From the NCBI RefSeq assembly GCF_000001735.4, contig NC_003075.7, positions 7,317,001 through 7,381,000 of the forward strand: a stretch of 64,000 bases of DNA, written 5' to 3'. The DNA comes from Arabidopsis thaliana (Eukaryota; Streptophyta; Magnoliopsida; Brassicales; Brassicaceae). The notes beneath the pieces are model-generated. The model was not told where the DNA came from. It made no database searches and was given only the letters and a program-made list of their open reading frames with translations. A program made the translations under genes and the position numbers. Positions 56,021 through 64,000 of this stretch are shown here, piece by piece (position 1 is the stretch's first letter; each line of letters starts with the position of its first letter).

Positions 56021-57089
56021 TAATAAGAAGGGGATTAATATTTGTCTATTTAGGAAAAAGAAACTTCGATATTAATTTGATGATCAATTTAGTTTGATGA
56101 CTTCTTCTCTTGTCCTAGAATTGTTCATTTGAGTATTTATCGTAGTTGGTTGCAGATTCAGATTTTATCATGCAAAAAACTATAACAAAGGGTGTCTTTA
56201 GAATCATATATAACGAGATCGTTACTAGGTACATAAATTCTAAGATATGTGTTACAATTTCATTCAAACCATAACATATGAGGGATGACATGTTGGCTTT
56301 TCTTAACATCATAATAATGATAAATAAATAAAAGCGTCAAATTTGAGAAACCTAACCCATTTCTGACCGTGTAAGTCAATAGACAATTTCTTATGAATAA
56401 AATGAGAAATTATATTTTGGATGTATAATGGTTTGGTGATCAATTTGCTTTGCTGTGATTTGATTAGGTTCTGCCAGATAAAACAAAAGAGTATGTATGC
56501 TTTGAGATTTGATTCAAAATCTGTCGTCGGGTCAGTCCATTAATCGATGGTAAAAGGACCAAACCGTCAGGCTATTTGAGTTCATTACAAATTACTAAAT
56601 GAGATACAAGTCTATTCATTATTTTACCTATTCACTAACGCTTTTCAACGAATTGGTCCAGCTTCAACGCATGAGACTGTTCTAAATCGCTATAATTCAA
56701 AAGCTTTTTTTGCTCGAATTGGCAAGCATGAAAGGTGATGGGTGGCAGAATTTTTTTTGTAACAAATGCTTTTTTATATGTTTTTTTTAAAAACAAAATA
56801 TATTTCTAAAACCTTTAAAACCAGTAAAGCCTTACGTGTCATAAAATCTTTAAAATACCCATGTCCCCAAGAATTCACAACTCTCATGTATCTTTGTCGC
56901 ATGTGATGATATGACTTGTGACACAATATATGATCAAGACATTTATTTATGAATTTTTTATTAAAAAAAATCAGAATTTATATAATAATGATTTGATAGA
57001 CAATATTAGAGAAAAACAAAATTATGACCAATACATGTAGTATATATTGCAAAAAAAAAAACACAAAATGAAATAAAATAAAAAGAATG
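56021..57089. other. Intergenic
   Basis: AT-rich. No gene or repeat supported. Confidence 0.4.
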
Positions 57090-57311
57090 AGAGCATTTTC
57101 AACCTATCTTCATTTTCATCTCCAAAATAGAGTTTGGAGTTAGATTTGCTCCGACCATTTCCATTTTCAATTACAAAGTGGAAATCACTCTTTTTTTTCT
57201 CCATATTTGGAGACAATTTCATTTTAGAGATCTCCATTTTTAACTCTAGAGTAAGATTGGAGCAAAATCCTATTTTGAAGAAAAACTAGAGATATAGGTT
57301 GGAGATGGTCT
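57090..57311. mobile_element. MITE with GAGCAT...CAACC termini
   Basis: The terminal inverted repeats AGAGCATTTTCAACCTAT (57090) and the complement of the right end, AGACCATCTCCAACCTAT, match at 15 of 18 positions. The 222-base interior contains further inverted tccaaa/tttgga blocks and no coding sequence. Flanking aagaatga (57083) and aagagtga (57313) may be a decayed 8-base target duplication, which would suggest a hAT-type element. Confidence 0.7.
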
Positions 57312-59110
57312 GAAGAGTGATCAAACAAGAATTGTATAATGGAGAATTTTGCCAATCACAATTCAAAAGGTGGTTGCCTTTAGGATTTTATATTCCAAAG
57401 ACTGTCTCAAACATTAAATAAGCTAATAAGAGATATCACTTTCCATTTCACTTTTCTCTTTTTTTTTCTTTTTTTAGTTGAAGTATATTATTTTTGCAAT
57501 ATTCAATTTGTTAAAAAAGATAAAGGTTTCAAAAGAAATATATCACAATAGATTTGCCACTCTATAATATCTCACGTTCCATTGTGGATTTAATATATAC
57601 ATTATATGGAATTTATTTTAGTTTCAAAGTTAGTAAAAAATTACTTTTAAAGAAATTACATTGGGGAACCAAAAGAAAAAGTGAACTTTATACTATATAC
57701 ATATGCAATGTGGAATATAAAATTTTATATGGGCTTACCTTTGAATCATGGCAAATTATTATAATTGCGCAAACTAATTTTCGAGATTTTGTTCTGATTT
57801 TCCGTTTGACAATATGAAAAATGAATTTTAAAACCAAAATAATCAAGAATTTTATAGCCACAATGTAAATGGTTCAGACTGTTGTTAAAATTCCTAACAA
57901 ATATTTTGTTAGACAAAAACAATTCTTAACATATACATTATCTTACAAAGAAACTGATTTATTTTACTATAGAATGTTATGTTTTAATTTGTTTTGAATA
58001 AAGAGTGCATGCTAAGAAAACTAAAATGTTGCTCAAAACTAAATATAAACCGGTCAGCTACATTTATCTCCATCTACAAGTTGGATATTTTGAATATTTC
58101 CCATTCAAACAAAACATATTCACTAGAGAAATCTCTACCACAAGTTTATTTTATACTCTTAACCTAGACACTATATATCATGATTTTTTTTGTCGGCATT
58201 GGATATGCATTAATAAATTTTAAAAGGATATTGTGCCAGAAAAATAAAATAAAATAAATTAAACGGAGAGTCAACTTCCTCATAATGTAGAAGATATGAT
58301 GATGAATTAGACCATTTGTCTTTTAATGCACATAGAAGGGGTGACAATCTGTTTACATTTTTTTCTAGGTTTTAGAACTTTTTACCCCTTTGATATGTTT
58401 TTTCTTCTTCTTTTGTTAAAGACAGTTAAGACTTAAAAGCAGTTGCTTGAACCTAACAGGTGAAACATATGTTTTTTTTTTCTTTCACTTACATCATTAT
58501 TAGAGATGGCAGACGGGTAAGCCCGCGACCAAACAGATCGCCCGCGATGTGCCCGCTTTTCTTCTGATCCGTGACGGACCAGCCCGTGGATATTCCACTG
58601 TTTCGGTTATATTTTTGACATCACTGCACACATGGTGAGATATTGTGTGCGAAAGACTCTTAGACGAATGAAAGAATTCAACTTTTCCCATGAACTTATT
58701 CGAGCTACTCACATGTGTGTGACATATAGTTTTTGATAGTTACAAATTGTTAGGTCGTTAGACTTGGTAATTCTACTTGGTTAGTTATGTTTTCCTTTCA
58801 AAATAATTCAGAGTTCCTATTCTTCATCTCTACAAAAATTCAGCTGTCGAGAGTGAAGAATCAACTTTAATTCAACGACTGTTTCGGTAAGATATTCGTT
58901 TTTGAATCAACATATTGTTAGAATCAACCTAGAGAAGAATCAACATACAGTAATTTTTATTTTCTTAAAAAATATTTTTTAGTTGAGGTAGTGGTATGGG
59001 GTAAATATTTTGAGAATTAAACAAATAAAAAGAAGTATTAAATAGTTTTTTAAAACACAAAAATAGGTTTAAGAAATTTGGAAAAAAAATAAAATATATC
59101 ACAAAATTGT
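57312..59110. other. Intergenic upstream of APT4
   Basis: No gene supported. The minus-strand frame at 58500-58712 has no motif I recognise. A short GC-rich patch (gcccgcgacc...cgtgacggacc) lies at 58515-58590. Confidence 0.45.
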
Positions 59111-59116
59111 TCTCTT

Positions 59117-59122
59117 TATAAG
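59117..59122 (+). promoter_or_regulatory. TATA box of APT4
   Basis: TATAAG within ctctttataagtaac, about 150 bases upstream of the APT4 ATG. Confidence 0.45.
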
Positions 59123-59267
59123 TAACTCGTAACGATGCCTTCTCTTTCATTCTCTGCATTAACTAACTCCACTCTTTAACAGGAAGAGACCAGAGGAATT
59201 CCAAATTTCTATTAGATTCACTTAACTTTCAAATATTTCCTTTTTGGGTTCTTCGAGTTTGTTGAAA

Positions 59268-62200
59268 ATGTCTGAGAACGAAGTCAAGGATCCTCGTATC
59301 GATGGTATCAAAACTAAGATCCGTGTCGTTCCAGATTTTCCCAAGAAAGGTAGATTTCTTTCTTTCTTTTTCTTTATGTTCTTACTTAAAAATAAAAAAT
59401 AAAAACAAAAACAAAGATTGGTCTCTCCCTCTGTTTTTGGTTGCTGAGAAAATTGTAACATTGTTGTCACCACGGTTAAATTTTTCTTACACGGGTTGGG
59501 AACTTATGGATACAATGCAAGTGCTATTTTCTTGATGAAACATATTTTCATATTAAGCATAGTAATGTGAGAATTGCAGGTATAATGTTCCAAGACATAA
59601 CAACACTGCTGCTAGATCCTAAAGCCTTTAAAGACACCATTGATCTGTTTGTTGAGAGGTATCGAGACATGAACATCTCGGTGGTTGCAGGTACTCCTAT
59701 TTTTCTAGATATTAAAATAAACAAAGCGAAAACAAAAGTTATTCATCATCTTTTAATTTCATTTTAATAATAAATTATATATTTAAACCTCATGTGGGCA
59801 GACAGATATATTTAACTATGTTGATGCATTTAATTTAATAAGATATGAAGAAAATTTGGCGAAGTTGATTAATATTGTTTGGAATCATGATTTTATAAAT
59901 TTACACTATTGTCATAGTGGTATGAATGTTGCCACAAGTGTATCAAATTCCAGGTTTTACTTTTTCTAAATTTGAATTAAACCTTCACCAAAACGAGATT
60001 AAAACTTTAACAAGAAAGATCAAAACGACTGAAGGCGAATATTTTGAATAATAATGATTTTTCTTCTTGGAATTTACGAGACTAAAATTCAGTTCGACAG
60101 TACCAAATGAAAATCAATTTCAACTTGATTGTTGCATTTCATAAACTGAAACATAAACCAAAGAGAAATCTGATTAGACATTCCTAAGTGGTGGAATCTT
60201 GGTTGGATAAATGGGTGGTTGATTACTTGATTTATAGATGCCACCTTTTTAAAAGGGTCGGCCCCTAAATAAAGTTTTGTTTATACCTTATATATCTATT
60301 TTTCTTCTCATCATTGTTATTCAGCGGCTCTCTTTATTTCTATGTTGGGTGATGTTACGTAGTTATTTTCCTTTTACTATTTTATTCAACGACTTTTACA
60401 CGTTTAGGTTATTTAGACCTAAGCTCTAGTCCAAGTCGAATGACTGGACTTGGAACTTGGAAGCATCTTAATACCATATAAATAAGTTGGTTCATCACAT
60501 TATTAATTAGTGTTTATTTATTCATTATTATTTATTAGTGTTTATTTTGTTTTCTATGTAGTAAGATTCCTAATATAAACGATATAAATAGTTGACGTAA
60601 AAGATAAAGAATAATAGGTTTAAGGGACATTGCCAATAAAAACAGTATTATGATTTATTGTTTAGCAACATAAAGGATATTAGATTTAAGGGACATTGGA
60701 ACTAAACCACTAACATTTGTAGTCATATATGTTTCTATAGTTTCTAATATACGCATGGCCGTTTCATACTATTTGAAGACTGTGTATTTTTGTTGTTTTA
60801 ATCAAACACATATTTGATATATTTTAACCATGGACTAACAGTAATTTTTTTTTATGAAAAACAATGCTATATTCGGACCATATTTTCATGTGTAAAGAAT
60901 TTTGATGTCATTGTAACTGTCGATGTTTATAACGATCGATCATATAAGAAATTTTACCGCATACACACAAAAAGGTAGTTTCAAGGGACTGAGATATTAA
61001 GAAATTTCATTTTATTTTATTTTTGATAAAAGAATTGCATATATTTCAAGTATAAATCCATGTAAACTTGGTCCTTTGTATCATCGTAAGTTGGCATGTG
61101 CTCTTGAACCCGTCTCTTGCGTATGTTACAAGGACAAAAAAAGAGAGCCTCGTTTGTATTTCTTTTTTCTTTTGTTAAAGTCAATACTTTCCACTTAAAG
61201 TCGAGCCTTTACAAAAATGTTTTCAAGGAATCTTTTAACAGTCGGGGAATTAGAGTTCTCATGTCTTTTTCATATTGATTTAATTGCTAATATATATATA
61301 TATATACACGACTGATTTTTTTGTTTTCCTTACGTTTTGCTTGTTTATAGGTATAGAGGCTCGCGGTTTCATATTCGGTTCACCCATCGCATTAGCCATC
61401 GGAGCAAAATTTGTTCCTCTTCGTAAACCAAAGAAATTGCCGGGTTAAACACCATTCCAAACTTTTATATTTAACATATGCTTTGTTATTTTATTATTCT
61501 TATATGTCAAGCGATATTTTGAGTAACAATAGTGTTACCTATCGTTTAACAAATCAAGTATGGGGTTTAATTATCAAAAAAAGTATGGGGTTTAACTATA
61601 CGATTTTTAATCAGGCCAAATAATATTTGAAGAGTATGAGTTGGAGTACGGAAGTGACCGGTTGGAAATGCATGTTGAAGCTGTAGATTCCGGTGATAGA
61701 GCATTGGTCGTAGATGATCTGATTGCTACCGGCGGGACTCTTTGTGCTGCCATGAATTTGCTCAGTAAATTTTTCTCATTTTTCAACAATATATCTTTAG
61801 TACCAAAATTATTATTATCTTTCAAATGGCTGCCCATTGATTCAAATCATTTGCCACTTCAATAAATCCGAAAAATATACCATGGTAGGTAATGCTTAAT
61901 TTGTTTTTTTACAAGTTAGATATATTTGGTCAGAAAACTAAATATAAATATGGATATTCTTATACAAAACAAAACAATGATATTCTTAAGAATTGTCCTA
62001 TATAAAAAGTCTTTTCTGTTATTTTTCTCAGCCAATATGGATACAGTGGGTTGATAGAATTAGAAGGTGATAAGCTAACACGGGAATTAGAAAGTGATAA
62101 ACAATGATATTTTTAGGAATTTTTTACACCAAAAAACAAAATATGTTTAAGAATTGTCCTATAAAGTCTTTTTCTTTTATGGTTCTCAGCCAATATGGAT

Positions 62201-63120
62201 ATAGTGGATTGATAGAATTAGAAGGTGATAAACAATGATTATTCGATTTGAGGAACAAAACTTTTATGTTGTGAGAAGTAAAAATAGGAACTGAAACCAT
62301 TACAATATATCCTAAGGCGAAACTAGAGTAACAAAGGAATTAAATGCATAGAAAAATGGTGGGTGTACGGTTTTTCGGTTTGGTTTTGGTTTGATTTTTT
62401 CGGTTTTACGTTTTTGGTTTTATTAAAACTATAACCATATAAAAACCATATGTATTTCGGTTTGGTTACGCTTTGGTTTTTACAGTTTTTTATTATATAA
62501 ACATTGAAACCATATAAAAACCATATGTATTTCAATTCGGTTTGGTTTCGGTCTGGATTTTTGCGGCTATTCTATATTTTTACAAAAAGAAAAATTTCGA
62601 TGATGATGCATAAAAACAAATAAACGTAAAACAAAAGTAATATCAACCAATTAATTAAATATAATAGATATCGTGTTATAATTATGTTTTTGGTTTCTAA
62701 ATTACTAAAAAGAGTAATTGAAAAGATTGAAGTTTCTATGTTTGGAATTTCATCTAATCAAATTTGCCTAAGGTGTTCCTACTCTTAGACCTAACCATTC
62801 AATAAAACTTAAAAAAAAATTCACTAACCTTGATGAATATTTTTTTTACTGTGTTAGAGCGAGTTGGAGCAGAAGTAATTGAATGTGCATGTGTCATCGA
62901 GTTACCTGAACTAAAGGTAAGTTAACGTTGATGAAAATTTTGTTTTGAAGGTACTTTTATATATACATAGTAACAAATTTCATAATTTAGTACTTGGAGA
63001 CTTTTTTTGTTGTTGTAGTTTTTCAAAGTGCAATTTGAAAATCTCATGATGAATTACAATTTTCAGGGAAGGGAGAGATTAGAAGGGAAGCCATTGTATG
63101 TGCTCGTTGAGTATCGATGA
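59268..63120 (+). CDS. APT4: Adenine phosphoribosyltransferase
   Basis: Six exons: 59268-59349, 59580-59690, 61351-61443, 61615-61764, 62858-62916 and 63067-63120. They sum to 549 bases, i.e. 182 aa, a typical APRT length. The enzyme salvages adenine with PRPP to AMP, and plant APTs also convert cytokinin bases to nucleotides. Seen: [37 protein letters not shown] and the PRPP-binding loop [13 protein letters not shown]. No chloroplast or mitochondrial extension precedes [13 protein letters not shown], so a cytosolic location is likely. All introns are GT-AG; intron 2 (1.66 kb) and intron 4 (1.09 kb) are long, and the latter carries a duplication. Residues [13 protein letters not shown] differ from the usual KVISEEYVLEYGTD but keep the frame. 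Confidence 0.95.
61981..62241. repeat. Direct duplication in APT4 intron 4
   Basis: About 93 bases at 61981-62073 (taagaattgtcctata; ctcagccaatatggata; gatagaattagaaggtgata) recur at 62143-62241, with a partial third copy of the last motif at 62085-62108. Divergence between copies is modest, so the duplication is not very old. Confidence 0.75.
62360..62560. repeat. Degenerate CGGTTTGGTTT repeats in APT4 intron 4
   Basis: Many loose copies of cggtttggtttt and accatataaaaaccatatgtattt (twice, near 62434 and 62507). Low-complexity transposon-like debris within the intron; it creates a spurious minus-strand open frame. Confidence 0.5.
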
Positions 63121-64000
63121 TGTCTTTATTTTTTTTAAATTAGTGGGCGACAAAGCAAATTCCTTCTGTATAATGTGGCGGGTTTAAATTTGGATCAATT
63201 GGTCGGTTAAATATGTTCTCAAACCCATGGAATATGGGATTAAATTTGGATTTTGCAAAATTTCGTGTTTCATCTATGTATTAGAATCTCCCATGCGAAT
63301 TTAATGGGCTTTGTTCGTAACTAAATTACATCCTTTACAAGGATGAGGGAAAATTACATCTTGTTGAAACTGAAGATGCCATTGATGCGGTATTAAGTGA
63401 ACTTCAACCGATAATAATAGAAGAGTTGAATAAAACGTTTAAAGGAAAATCGACTGAATTGGAGATAAAATGGTCTTTATTTGTAATGCATCTGAAGAAG
63501 ATCTCTAAATGGTAGCTCTAGTCAATTTTTATGGAAGGGATTTTTGAACAACGACTCAATGAGACAATCATCTAGCTTATTTCCAGATACATACATATAA
63601 ACTCAAGCTTATGAAAAATTAAGACCGATTCGTGGAGAAATAAATATCCTAGATGATGGGGGTTAGGTTTAAGCTCCTCCTTCATGGAGAGTGTTTTTCA
63701 AAGCTCAGCCTTGATGGCATCAAGAGCCAAAATTTATGTCGATTGTTCGACTTCATTGGCTGAAGAACATTTGAAAACTATCTTCAATCCGATCAAATCC
63801 GAAACTTCTTTGATGGAGTCCACTCGCGTATTAATTGGGATATTTATCTTTACCTATGTTTATTCATCTTTTATCCACTTTGTTGTAAGTGAGAATTATG
63901 TATCAAGCTCTTTGGCAAAGAGTCTCTTGATGACTTCTTTTGTAATTTTGGTTTAAGATTAATCTAAGAAAGTTAGACGGAATAAAAAAAAGATAATGTG
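63121..64000. other. Region downstream of APT4 with coding-like relics
   Basis: The stretch 63343-63510 is open without a stop (EGKLHLVETEDAIDAVLSEL, then IEELNKTFKGKSTELEIKWS) but lacks a start and splice context. On the minus strand around 63660-63840 there is another coding-like passage (INTRVDSIKEVSDLIGLKIV) with stops. I recognise neither family. They may be exon remnants of a dead gene. Confidence 0.35.

Noticed and set aside
58500..58712. 70-aa minus-strand gene
   Set aside because: Open by chance in a locally GC-richer patch. No recognisable domain.
61641..61865. Independent 74-aa gene
   Set aside because: It is APT4 exon 4 read through its donor site into intron 4.
62323..62535. 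70-aa minus-strand frame in APT4 intron 4
   Set aside because: Arises from the degenerate CGGTTTGGTTT repeat (internally repetitive KYIWFLYG).
1..64000. CRISPR arrays, prophage or operon structures
   Set aside because: Plant nuclear DNA with spliced monocistronic genes. No regularly spaced repeats of the right kind.

Overview
The window is plant nuclear DNA: AT-rich, with GT-AG spliced genes, a nuclear tRNA gene, and Copia, Helitron, MITE and LINE-like remnants. Gene order and the protein lengths I reconstructed (518, 170, 286, 161, 206, 558, 157, 587, 368 and 182 aa) match what I recall of Arabidopsis thaliana chromosome 4 around At4g12330 to At4g12440. That assignment is from memory; the exon structures were read from the sequence.

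Layout. 0.8-4.1 kb: CYP706A7 (-) and a decayed, intron-less CYP706 pseudogene. 4.5-5.4 kb: a twin-CX9C (CHCH) mitochondrial-type protein (-) with site II promoter motifs. 7.9-9.6 kb: MYB42 (+), a secondary-wall MYB. 11.2-12.1 kb: a GPI-anchored lipid-transfer protein (-). 13-14 kb: LINE and MITE relics. 14.4-18.4 kb: a tandem pair of F-box/DUF295 genes (+), the second frameshifted. 19.6-20.2 kb: a pectin methylesterase inhibitor (+). 21.9-24.2 kb: HOP3, an Hsp70/Hsp90 co-chaperone (-), with a heat-shock element and a tRNA-Asn gene directly upstream. 26 kb: a SAUR (-). 26.6-32.9 kb: gene-free, with two tandem Helitrons and a MITE. 32.9-35.9 kb: SKU5 (-). 36-48 kb: a transposon-rich block holding a kinase fragment, a PICKLE-like pseudogene split by a truncated Copia element with TA...TA ends, and a 5.1-kb Copia element with near-identical LTRs but ruined coding sequence. 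48.5-50.3 kb: TPPF, a trehalose-6-phosphate phosphatase (-). 51.8-59.1 kb: gene-poor, with a miRNA-like hairpin, a MITE and an orphan G-box/site II cluster. 59.3-63.1 kb: APT4, adenine phosphoribosyltransferase (+). 63.1-64 kb: small coding-like relics only.

The genes are unrelated single-copy loci apart from two local duplications (CYP706 and F-box/DUF295). Several touch the cell wall and surface (MYB42, LTPG, PMEI, SKU5), but nothing suggests a functional cluster. I saw no clearly undescribed multi-gene system. The most notable points are the broken PICKLE-like gene and its atypical Copia, the mosaic Copia element, the two foldback hairpins, the Helitron pair, the intron-less P450 relic, and the alternative N terminus of the first F-box gene.
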